This document shows positions 1-5,608 of a stretch of DNA of 7,755 nt, in pieces. Source of the stretch: an uncultured Pseudorhodobacter sp. (GTDB lineage Bacteria; Pseudomonadota; Alphaproteobacteria; Rhodobacterales; Rhodobacteraceae); contig CAMFLG010000138.1 in NCBI GenBank assembly GCA_945957495.1, positions 1-7,755 on the forward strand. The letters are read 5' to 3'. Both the position numbers and the translations under genes were made by a program. The notes under the pieces were generated by a model. The model was not told the origin of the DNA, made no database searches, and saw nothing but the letters and a program-made list of their open reading frames with translations. Position 1 is the stretch's first letter. Each line of letters opens with the position of its first letter.

Positions 1-55
1 CGGCGAGGGCGGGGCAGGGCAGGGCCAGCAGACAAAGCAAAGGCAGGGCGCGCAT
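1..55 (-). CDS. Partial secreted protein, N-terminal signal peptide only
   Basis: Only the first 18 codons of this minus-strand gene lie in the window. It begins with ATG at 55 and runs off the left edge. The peptide reads MRALPLLCLLALPCPALA: one early arginine, a leucine-rich hydrophobic core, and a terminal ALA that fits a signal peptidase I site. This is the form of a Sec signal peptide, so the mature protein is probably periplasmic, outer-membrane or secreted. A Cys at position 14 lies before the ALA and does not make a good lipobox. An AAGGA Shine-Dalgarno sequence (65-69 on the minus strand) sits 9 bases before the ATG and supports the start. The gene follows the methyltransferase on the same strand after 76 bases, so the two may be co-transcribed. 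The function of the mature protein cannot be seen. Confidence 0.55.
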   Translation of the reverse strand, partial: MRALPLLCLLALPCPALA

Positions 56-131
56 TCGGAACAGTCCTTGAAGCAGGGGGTCGGAAATCGCGGCCAACCT
101 GCGCCTTGACGCCGGGAATTGCAATTAACGA

Positions 132-803
132 TCAGGTGCGCCGGGCAAGGATCAGCGCCTGGCCGCGCGGCAGGTAGGCGTCGCGCAGGGTGGCGGTAAA
201 GCCTGAGGCGGCGCAGAGGTGCAACACATCGGCGGCCAGCATATGATAGGGGGCGCGGGTGTCATGGGTGACAACGCCGTCGGGCTGGCGGAAGGGCAGC
301 AGGCTGGCTGCTGCATCGGGGGCCAGAAACACCGTGAACAGCAATGTCTGCAACGCGGGAAAGCGCGCGTGAATCTGGATCAGCGCCCGGCGCAGGTGGT
401 TGGCGGGCAGATGGGTAAAGACGGCAAAGGCGATGGCATGGGTGATGGTATCGGGTACGCCGGGGAAGGCGAAATTGGCATCCTCGATCAGGTGATCGGC
501 GGGCAGGCGGCTGGGGTCGGCCAGTTCGGTTTCATACCCTTTGCGCAGCAGGGCGCCCGACAGGTCGGTGGCCCAGTAATGGCCGGGGTTCAGGTAGGGC
601 ACGGCCTTGCAGCCCAGTCTGAGCGATCCTGCCCCGATGTCCAGCAGGTGGTGGTCGCGGTCCAGCCCAGCATCCAGCAAGAGCTGCATCTGGACCAGCC
701 CGGTTTCCTCCCACCGCCCGCCGACGATGTCGCGGTGACGCCCCTTGGCAAGGGCGTCGGCGTAGAAATCCGGGGCGTGGTAGGGCGAGATGTGCTGGGC
801 CAT
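132..803 (-). CDS. Class I SAM-dependent methyltransferase
   Basis: Predicted 223-residue cytoplasmic enzyme that transfers a methyl group from S-adenosylmethionine; the acceptor is unknown. The N-terminal block HRDIVGGRWEETGLVQ (about residues 23-38) resembles the lead-in of a methyltransferase subfamily in which an HR..VGG.W motif precedes the fold. Motif I is LLDIGAGS (53-60), the SAM-binding glycine loop. An acidic residue at the end of strand 2 (ATD, Asp80) fits ribose binding. AIAFAVFTHLP (123-133) is the motif IV/V region. The open frame extends upstream to 1106, but the extra residues are low-complexity and overlap the divergent glycosyltransferase, so ATG at 803 is preferred; no clear Shine-Dalgarno precedes it. 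The gene is divergent from the glycosyltransferase at 1012 and lies 76 bases before the secreted-protein gene at 55. A role in modifying a glycan or lipid is possible but not shown. Confidence 0.8.
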   Translation of the reverse strand: MAQHISPYHAPDFYADALAKGRHRDIVGGRWEETGLVQMQLLLDAGLDRDHHLLDIGAGSLRLGCKAVPYLNPGHYWATDLSGALLRKGYETELADPSRLPADHLIEDANFAFPGVPDTITHAIAFAVFTHLPANHLRRALIQIHARFPALQTLLFTVFLAPDAAASLLPFRQPDGVVTHDTRAPYHMLAADVLHLCAASGFTATLRDAYLPRGQALILARRT

Positions 804-884
804 TGTCGCGCGTTTACAGCCAACGCGGGGGCGGTTCCAGCGCAATCTTGCGGCGAAAATGCGCAGATTGCGGGCGCGCTGACC

Positions 885-913
885 TTGAGGCAAATGCAGT
901 AAAGTGCTAGTTT
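885..913 (+). promoter_or_regulatory. Candidate sigma-70-type promoter for the glycosyltransferase at 1012
   Basis: TTGAGG (885-890) and TAGTTT (908-913) are separated by 17 bases in the 208-base divergent region between the methyltransferase and the glycosyltransferase. The match to -35/-10 consensus is only moderate. It would give a leader of about 90 bases. Nothing else convincing is visible in 804-1011, and no clear promoter was found for the minus-strand methyltransferase. Confidence 0.22.
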
Positions 914-1011
914 GCACAAGGGGTTCGGTTTGAGCGTTCTGTTTGGGCTGCGCTGTTCCAGGTGATCCACCCGGGTATGCCGACTGCATTTTTGAAACAG
1001 GTGATACGACA

Positions 1012-1875
1012 GTGCCAGTGATCTCTTTGTCCTTGATTCCAAGCCGCTTTGCAGAGGCAAACGTCGTGTTGGAAGCCCTGCTTGCGCAGGATGTGACGGA
1101 CAGCAAGGTTGAGGTCTATATCCCCAGACGCTATCGCCGCTTTCCAGATTATGACGGACGTTTGCCGCAGGTGCCCAAGGGCGTCGAGATTTGCGTCGTT
1201 GATGAGGATCTTGGCCCAGCCACCAAGGTGCTGTTCGCTGCTGACCGCTATAAGGATGAGGCGGTGGATATCCTGTTTTGCGATGATGACCGGGTCTATG
1301 CCCGCAACTGGGCGCGCGGGTTTATGGACATGCGGGCCAGGCGCCCGAAGGATGCCATCGCAGGGGCCGGCATTCAGTTCGACCAGTTGCGTTTGCCGGA
1401 TTATCCCGGGCGGCGGCAGCCGCAGGCAAAGCGCGCCATCCGGTCGCTGGACGTGACGCGACATCTGCGTCGGGTGGCGGCCTCGATCAAATATGGCGGA
1501 TCGGACAGGATTCCGCTGCACGAGCGGCCAGCGTTCAAGAAATTCCGCTCGGGCGGCTATGTGGAGATTGCCGAAGGTTTTGGCGGGGTTCTGATCAAGC
1601 CGCAGTTTTTTGACCGTACGATGTGGCAGATCCCGCCGGTTATGTGGGCCGTGGATGATGTCTGGTTGTCAGGCCACCTTGCGCGCAAGGGCATCGGCAT
1701 CTGGGTGATGCCGGGCGCGATGCGGCTGAAGACGAGCCTTCTGGATATGGTAGATGCGCTGCACCAGTCGGTGATCGACGGTGCCCACCGCGAACAGGCG
1801 AACCTTGCCTGCGTGCGCTATATGCAAGAGACGTTCGGTATCTGGGGCGGCTGTCAGGCGGGCAGAGCCGCCTGA
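1012..1875 (+). CDS. GT-A-like glycosyltransferase with DDD motif
   Basis: Predicted 287-residue cytoplasmic protein. Its N-terminus, MPVISLSLIPSRF, has the short hydrophobic first strand of GT-A folds. VDILFCDDDRVY (about 85-96) puts three aspartates (91-93) at the end of a strand, as in the metal and nucleotide-sugar binding DxD motif. WAVDDVWLSGHLARKG (212-227) carries a second acidic pair (215-216) placed like the catalytic acidic motif of family 2-type enzymes. The preceding block, SGGYVEIAEGFGGVLIKPQFFD, is a typical acceptor-side segment. There is no signal peptide or membrane helix. The open frame extends to a TTG at 943. I prefer GTG at 1012 because the conserved-looking protein begins there and a weak CAGG lies upstream; GTG at 1018 is an alternative. 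The gene is convergent with pepT, with 6 bases between the stop codons. Donor and acceptor sugars are unknown. Codon use includes more AT-rich codons than pepT or mdh. Confidence 0.75.
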   Translation: MPVISLSLIPSRFAEANVVLEALLAQDVTDSKVEVYIPRRYRRFPDYDGRLPQVPKGVEICVVDEDLGPATKVLFAADRYKDEAVDILFCDDDRVYARNWARGFMDMRARRPKDAIAGAGIQFDQLRLPDYPGRRQPQAKRAIRSLDVTRHLRRVAASIKYGGSDRIPLHERPAFKKFRSGGYVEIAEGFGGVLIKPQFFDRTMWQIPPVMWAVDDVWLSGHLARKGIGIWVMPGAMRLKTSLLDMVDALHQSVIDGAHREQANLACVRYMQETFGIWGGCQAGRAA

Positions 1876-1882
1876 GGCGGCT
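1866..1882. terminator. Hairpin centred on the stop codon between two convergent genes
   Basis: AGCCGCC and GGCGGCT form a perfect 7-bp inverted repeat whose 3-base loop is exactly the TGA stop of the glycosyltransferase. Its last base is also the first base of the TTA that encodes the pepT stop on the other strand. There is no clean T-run on either side, so it is not a classical intrinsic terminator. It could still slow converging polymerases in the 6-base space between the genes. The structure is seen; the termination role is inferred. Confidence 0.35.
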
Positions 1883-3117
1883 TACGCCTTCACGGCCTTT
1901 TCGGCCAATGTCAGGCACAGTTGGGTGGCAAGGCCCATGTCCTGCACCGAAATCCATTCCAGCGGGCCGTGGATTTCCTGCATGCCGGTGAACAGGTTGG
2001 GGCAGGGAATGCCCATCTCTGTCAGGCGCGACCCATCGGTGCCGCCGCGGATCGGCACGGACACAGGCTCGATCCCCAGCGCGCGGGCGGCGTCGCGGGC
2101 AAGGTCCACTGGGGTCATGTCTTTTTCCAGCCAATAGCGCATGTTGCGGTATTGCGGTTTGATGGTGCAGGTGATTTCGGCGCGGGGCTCGCCAGCTTGC
2201 ACGGCGGCGCAGACGGCTTGCAGGATGGCGCCCTTTTGCGCCAGCCCCTCGCGTTCAAAGTCGCGCAGGATGAACTTCAGCGTCATGTCCGAGGAACCGC
2301 CGGTCATTTCGACCGCGTGGATGAAACCGTCACGGTCATCGGTGACTTCTGGCAGCATGGTATGTTGCGGCAGTGCGGCGATGATCTTGGCGGCAAGGTG
2401 GATGGCGTTCACCATCTTGCCCTTGGCAAGGCCGGGGTGGATGGACACGCCCTTGATGCTGACAACCGCGCCATCGGCCGAGAAGGATTCATACTCGATC
2501 TCGCCCACAGCCCCGCCGTCGAAGGTATAGGCGAAGTCGCAGGCTAAATCGGCGGGCAGGCGGGAATGCACGCCACGTCCGATTTCCTCATCCGGGGTGA
2601 AGGCGATGCGCAGCGGCGGGTGCGGGATGTCGGGGTTGGCGATCAGGTGGCGGGCGGCGGTCATCAGGATGGCGACACCGGCCTTGTCATCGGCGCCCAG
2701 CAGGGTGGTGCCCGAGGCGGTGATGATGTCATGCCCGAGTTTGGTGCCAAGGTAGGGGTTGATTTCGGGCGAAAGGGTCAGCGTGGGATCGTCAGGGAAG
2801 GTGATCGCGCCGCCGTTATAGCCGCGGATCACGCGGGGTTTCACGCCGGTGGCGTTGAACTGCGGCGCGGTATCGACATGGGCGAGGAAGCCCACTGTCG
2901 GGCCGGGGGCGGTGCCGGGGATGGTGGCAAGGACGGTGCCGTAATCGGTCAGGGTGACATCTGCCGCGCCGATGTCGCGCAGCTCGGTTTCCAGCAGGCG
3001 CAGGATGTCGAGTTGGATGGCGGTGGAGGGCGAGGACGCGCTTTCACCATGCGACTGGCTGTCGATGGCAGCATAGCGGGTCAGGCGGGTTTCAAGCTCT
3101 GCATGGAAATCGGTCAT
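1882..3117 (-). CDS. pepT: Peptidase T (tripeptide aminopeptidase)
   Basis: 411-residue cytoplasmic M20-family zinc aminopeptidase that removes the N-terminal residue from tripeptides, close to the roughly 408 residues usual for PepT. The dinuclear-metal ligands of the family are all in place: AHVDTAP (His80, Asp82), LLGADDKAG (Asp143), TPDEEIGRG (catalytic Glu177, ligand Glu178), YTFDGG (Asp200) and MQEIHGPLEW (His383). The bimetal bridging and base residues therefore look intact. RGGTDGSRLTEMGIPCPN near the C-terminus is also characteristic. The start at 3117 is supported by a GGAGG Shine-Dalgarno (3123-3127 on the minus strand) 5 bases upstream. The gene is convergent with the glycosyltransferase on one side and divergent from the GNAT gene on the other, so it is probably transcribed alone. 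It looks like a normal housekeeping copy. Confidence 0.96.
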   Translation of the reverse strand: MTDFHAELETRLTRYAAIDSQSHGESASSPSTAIQLDILRLLETELRDIGAADVTLTDYGTVLATIPGTAPGPTVGFLAHVDTAPQFNATGVKPRVIRGYNGGAITFPDDPTLTLSPEINPYLGTKLGHDIITASGTTLLGADDKAGVAILMTAARHLIANPDIPHPPLRIAFTPDEEIGRGVHSRLPADLACDFAYTFDGGAVGEIEYESFSADGAVVSIKGVSIHPGLAKGKMVNAIHLAAKIIAALPQHTMLPEVTDDRDGFIHAVEMTGGSSDMTLKFILRDFEREGLAQKGAILQAVCAAVQAGEPRAEITCTIKPQYRNMRYWLEKDMTPVDLARDAARALGIEPVSVPIRGGTDGSRLTEMGIPCPNLFTGMQEIHGPLEWISVQDMGLATQLCLTLAEKAVKA

Positions 3118-3122
3118 CTTGG

Positions 3123-3127
3123 CCTCC
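3123..3127 (-). promoter_or_regulatory. Shine-Dalgarno of pepT
   Basis: GGAGG on the minus strand lies 5 bases before the ATG at 3117. It is the strongest ribosome-binding site in the window and fixes the pepT start. Confidence 0.8.
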
Positions 3128-3182
3128 GGTGGTTTGGCGCGAGTTGGGGGGAGGGCAGGGGAAGAGTCAAGTCCGGGGGGGG

Positions 3183-3200
3183 TGTCGCGCGCGTGCGACA
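3183..3200. promoter_or_regulatory. Small dyad in the pepT/GNAT divergent region
   Basis: TGTCGC and GCGACA form a perfect 6-bp inverted repeat around a 6-base centre, in the 221-base gap between divergent pepT and the GNAT gene. It could be an operator for either gene. A TTGACT hexamer on the minus strand (3165-3170) resembles a -35 box for pepT, but no good -10 follows, so promoter placement is uncertain. In GC-rich DNA a dyad of this size can arise by chance. Confidence 0.2.
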
Positions 3201-3338
3201 GCGGGTGGGTTGTGGAATTTCAAGGGGTTGCAGGGGTGTTTTCAGGCTTAGTTAACCTTTGTGGGTGGGCGGCGGCGTAGAGGGTTGCATTTGGGCATGG
3301 GTATCGGATGATCGGGCAAGGAACAGTGCAGGGGGCAG

Positions 3339-3920
3339 ATGGTGTTTGAAACCCGCGGTTTGACGCCCGACACTTGGGACGATTTTGCCGATCTGGCGGC
3401 GCGGCATAACGGGGTTTGGGGCGGGTGCTGGTGCATGGGGTTTCACGCAAAAGGGCCGGGCTGGGGCGTGTCGGCAGAGGCGAACCGGGAAGAAAAGCGG
3501 GCGCTGGTGGCGGCCGGGCGGGCGCAGGCGGCCTTGGTCTATGAGGGGGCTGCCTGCGTGGGATGGTGCCAGTTCGGCCGGGTGGCGGAGTTGCCGCGGA
3601 TCAAGAACGCAAAGGCCTATCAGCAGGGCCTGGCGGCGCTGCCGGATTGGCGGGTGACGTGCTTTTTCGTTGATAAGGCGCAGCGCGGGCGCGGGGTGGC
3701 CTTTGCCGCGCTGCAAGGTGCGCTGGGCCTGATGGCGGCGGCGGGCGGTGGTATGGTTGAGGGCTATCCGGAAGAAGTTGCGGGTCACGGCACGGCGGCA
3801 TTTTTGCACAGCGGCACGCTGGCAATGTTTACCCGCGCGGGGTTTGAGCCAGAGCGCCGGATCGGCAAGGCGAAATGGGTGGTGCGGCAAACGGTTGCCA
3901 GCGGTTTGCGCAAGGATTGA
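3339..3920 (+). CDS. GNAT-family N-acetyltransferase
   Basis: 193-residue predicted cytoplasmic acetyltransferase using acetyl-CoA; the acceptor is unknown. The N-terminal part contains an unusual WGGCWCMGFH block (about residues 27-36). Residues 107-122 read RVTCFFVDKAQRGRGVA: a beta strand followed by the R-x-x-G-x-A pyrophosphate-binding signature of GNAT motif A (Arg116, Gly119, Ala121). The C-terminal segment ending in AMFTRAGFEPERRIGKAKWVVRQ is the usual motif B strand-helix-strand, with a GF.P..R ending. An AGGGGG stretch (3330-3335) is a good ribosome-binding site for ATG at 3339. The gene is divergent from pepT and is followed after 199 bases by the glycosyltransferase at 4120. A broken near-copy lies at 5131-5487, so this is the intact member of the pair. 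Cysteines and tryptophans are frequent near the N-terminus. The 3921-4119 gap shows no other gene and only weak promoter-like hexamers. Confidence 0.85.
   Translation: MVFETRGLTPDTWDDFADLAARHNGVWGGCWCMGFHAKGPGWGVSAEANREEKRALVAAGRAQAALVYEGAACVGWCQFGRVAELPRIKNAKAYQQGLAALPDWRVTCFFVDKAQRGRGVAFAALQGALGLMAAAGGGMVEGYPEEVAGHGTAAFLHSGTLAMFTRAGFEPERRIGKAKWVVRQTVASGLRKD
3516..3890 (+). repeat. Long direct repeat, copy A (inside the intact GNAT gene)
   Basis: This segment matches 5143-5466 in the same orientation. By eye, 302 of 324 aligned bases agree (about 93%), after allowing for 51 bases here (3588-3638) that are absent from the other copy. It covers residues 60 to 184 of the acetyltransferase. The two copies bracket the glycosyltransferase at 4120-5106. 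Confidence 0.9.
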
Positions 3921-4119
3921 GCCGTCGTTTCCGTTGGGTTTTTGGCCAGAGACAGGGCAACCTGACGTATTTGCGTAACCTTACCGGCAAAACGGCCCAA
4001 AGTGTGATGTGCTTGTTGCAGGTCGTGCATTTGGTGAGATTCGCCTTGCGTTTCCTTGTCTGCGGAACTGCAGGTGTTTACGGATTGGCTGATACTTTGT
4101 GTTTTCGCGTGAGTTTCTC

Positions 4120-5106
4120 ATGGATGTTGTGGATGATCCGATGGACGGAGCCGGCGACGCTCTGACTTTGCAGGTCAATGAAACTGCAGCTGGGCCAGTG
4201 TCGCAGACCGCAGCCCAAATGGTCGCGCAGGGCCCTGCCCCTGACGTCGAGCGCGGTTTCCTCTATGCGACAACCGGGGCGCTTTACACCACCCTTGCGC
4301 GCAGGGCGGCCCGCAATCTGCGGGCTGTCATGCCCGACGCGGTCATTGACCTGTACACTGATCAGCAGATTTCTGATCCGGTTTTTGACTGCATTCACCA
4401 GACAAGCGACAGTTTCTTTCGTCCGAAGATCGAGGCGATGCAGCGTTCGCGATTCGCGCGCACGGTTTATCTGGATGCGGATACGATTGTGGTCGCGGAT
4501 ATTTCTGATTTGTTTCCCCTGTTGGATAAGTTCGATCTTGCCGCTGCGCACGCCTTGCATCGGGGGCGGCCAATGGGGGATATGGAGCTAACCGTTCCGG
4601 CGGCTTTCCCACAGTTCAACAGCGGCCTTGTGGTGCTGCGCCGGTCTGAGGCAACGCAGATGTTTCTGTCCCGATGGGGCGTTGAAATGCGTGCGACCGG
4701 GGCGGAGGCCGACCAACCGTCGATGCGCCGATTGCTGTTCAGCGGCAATTTGCGCATCGCAACGCTGCCGCCAGAATACAACCTGTTCCGGATGAGCCAT
4801 CTGGATTTCATGGATCAAACGCTTGGTGCACCACGGATGCTGCACGTTCAGGCCTTGCACAATGGGCCTCCGGGTGATCCGGAGAAACCGTTTGATGTGG
4901 TTGAAGCGATTGGTGAGGAACGCGCGCGCCATCTGAGCGCCCTGATTGCGGCTGAACCGGCGTTGGGGGGGGACCGGTCGGTCAAAGTGGATAACTTGTT
5001 GCTTCAACGTTGGCAGGCAAGAGCCAAATACGCACCCAAGCCCACATTTTCGCGTCGTCTGGTGTCGGCATTGCGGCGGCGACTTGGTAGCAAAATGCTG
5101 CGTTGA
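4120..5106 (+). CDS. GT8-like glycosyltransferase with DxD motif
   Basis: Predicted 328-residue retaining-type glycosyltransferase of the GT-A fold. GFLYATTGALYTTLARRAARNL (about 46-67) is the first strand and nucleotide-binding region. DLYTD (77-81) and FFRPKIEAMQ (99-108) follow as in GT8-like proteins. VYLDADTIVV (116-125) holds the DxD motif (Asp119, Asp121) for the metal and nucleotide sugar. FPQFNSGLVVLRR and ADQPSMRRLLF are the conserved downstream blocks that shape the acceptor side. The first ~45 residues are acidic and low in recognisable motifs. ATG at 4120 is preferred, with a weak GTGAG 6 bases upstream; GTG at 4099 or ATG at 4141 are alternatives. The C-terminus is very basic (SRRLVSALRRRLGSKMLR), which could favour membrane contact. 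The gene lies between an intact and a decayed GNAT copy. It uses more AT-rich codons than pepT or mdh, hinting at transfer. Substrates are unknown. Confidence 0.8.
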   Translation: MDVVDDPMDGAGDALTLQVNETAAGPVSQTAAQMVAQGPAPDVERGFLYATTGALYTTLARRAARNLRAVMPDAVIDLYTDQQISDPVFDCIHQTSDSFFRPKIEAMQRSRFARTVYLDADTIVVADISDLFPLLDKFDLAAAHALHRGRPMGDMELTVPAAFPQFNSGLVVLRRSEATQMFLSRWGVEMRATGAEADQPSMRRLLFSGNLRIATLPPEYNLFRMSHLDFMDQTLGAPRMLHVQALHNGPPGDPEKPFDVVEAIGEERARHLSALIAAEPALGGDRSVKVDNLLLQRWQARAKYAPKPTFSRRLVSALRRRLGSKMLR

Positions 5107-5130
5107 TGCGAGGGCTTCGACCTTTGGGGG

Positions 5131-5487
5131 TTTGAAACGTGGGGGCGGGCGCAGGCGGCGCTGGTCTATGCGGGGGCGGAGTGTGTGGGATGGTGCCAAT
5201 TCGGCCGGGTGGCGCTGCCGGATTGGCGGGTGACGTGCTTTTTCGTCGATAAGGCGCAGCGCGGGCGCGAGGTGGCCTTTGCCGCCTTGCAAGGTGCGCT
5301 GGGCCCGATGGCGGCGGCGGGCGGCGGTATGGTTGAGGGCTATCCGGAAGAAGTTGCGGGTCGCGGCACGGCGGCATTTTTGCACAGCGGCACGCTGGCA
5401 ATGTCTACCCGCGCGGGATTTGAGCCAGAGCGCAGGGTCGGCAACGCGAAATGGGTGGTCCGGCAGGTCGCGAGGGGAGCGGTTTGA
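5131..5487 (+). pseudogene. Truncated, mutated duplicate of the GNAT acetyltransferase
   Basis: The reading frame runs FETWGRAQAALVY and then follows the intact acetyltransferase at 3339 to a TGA at 5485-5487. Three lesions are visible. First, residues equivalent to about 6-59 are missing, including the WGGCWCM block, and the position of the start codon reads TGG. Second, a 51-bp in-frame deletion (junction 5214/5215) removes 17 residues before LPDWRV; the ends share GGCG. Third, the glycine of the R-x-x-G-x-A acetyl-CoA motif (GGG at 3693) is GAG, glutamate, at 5269. The frame is otherwise open, and the only nearby start is GTG at 5185, which would give a 100-residue product lacking the N-terminal half. 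It directly follows the glycosyltransferase stop in the same frame. The protein is very unlikely to be a working acetyltransferase. The TTTGAAAC at 5131 may be the remnant of the original N-terminus, but that short match could be chance. Confidence 0.8.
5143..5466 (+). repeat. Long direct repeat, copy B (inside the GNAT pseudogene)
   Basis: Partner of 3516-3890, same orientation, about 93% identical by eye. Relative to copy A it lacks the 51 bases corresponding to 3588-3638. After 5466 the two copies diverge: the intact gene ends ...QTVASGLRKD and this one ends ...QVARGAV. Confidence 0.9.
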
Positions 5488-5499
5488 GGGTGGGTGGTG

Positions 5500-5527
5500 G
5501 TAGGATGGGCAATATTGCCCATCCTAC
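5500..5527. repeat. 28-bp perfect palindrome, element 1
   Basis: Each arm reads GTAGGATGGGCAAT and the second arm is its exact reverse complement, with AATATT at the centre. It lies 12 bases after the stop of the GNAT remnant. It is the same element as 5573-5600, except for two positions per arm that change in complementary fashion. No T-tract follows, so it is not a standard intrinsic terminator. Similar GTAGG.TGGGC palindromes occur as dispersed intergenic repeats in proteobacteria, which is recollection rather than a search result. Confidence 0.9.
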
Positions 5528-5572
5528 GGGGTCTGACTTGCTGCGCCGAGGGCGCGCGTTTTGGTGTCTGAC

Positions 5573-5600
5573 GTAAGGTGGGCAATATTGCCCACCTTAC
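5573..5600. repeat. 28-bp perfect palindrome, element 2 (downstream of mdh)
   Basis: Each arm reads GTAAGGTGGGCAAT, mirrored exactly in the other arm. It begins 8 bases beyond the mdh stop (reading the minus strand) and could fold at the 3' end of the mdh transcript, protecting or ending it. GTCTGAC (5566-5572) abuts one side, and its reverse complement, GTCAGAC (5608-5614), includes the mdh stop codon on the other. A further GTCTGAC lies at 5531-5537 after element 1. The 45 bases between the palindromes hold no gene. Confidence 0.9.
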
Positions 5601-5608
5601 CCCAAGGG

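Noticed and set aside
219..902. Long open frame on the plus strand opposite the methyltransferase
   Set aside because: Glycine/glutamine-rich protein with no motif. The opposite strand carries a clear SAM-binding motif in frame, so this is a GC-rich antisense shadow.
943..1011. TTG-initiated N-terminal extension of the first glycosyltransferase
   Set aside because: The added residues do not resemble a GT-A first strand, and no ribosome-binding site precedes the TTG. GTG at 1012 starts immediately before the conserved strand.
804..1106. Upstream extension of the methyltransferase frame
   Set aside because: Adds about 100 low-complexity residues and overlaps the start of the divergent glycosyltransferase. 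The family-like N-terminus begins at 803.
1921..2547. Plus-strand open frame opposite pepT
   Set aside because: Shadow of pepT, whose metal ligands are all intact on the minus strand.
3921..4119. Possible small gene between the GNAT gene and the glycosyltransferase
   Set aside because: Open frames here start inside the GNAT gene or run into the glycosyltransferase in another frame, with no ribosome-binding site or recognisable product.
5500..5600. CRISPR mini-array (two 28-bp repeats with a 45-base spacer)
   Set aside because: The repeats are full palindromes, differ from each other, number only two, and no cas genes are present.
5500..5600. Intrinsic terminator pair
   Set aside because: Stems are suitable, but no T-run follows on either strand. 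A 3'-end role for mdh remains possible but is not shown by sequence.
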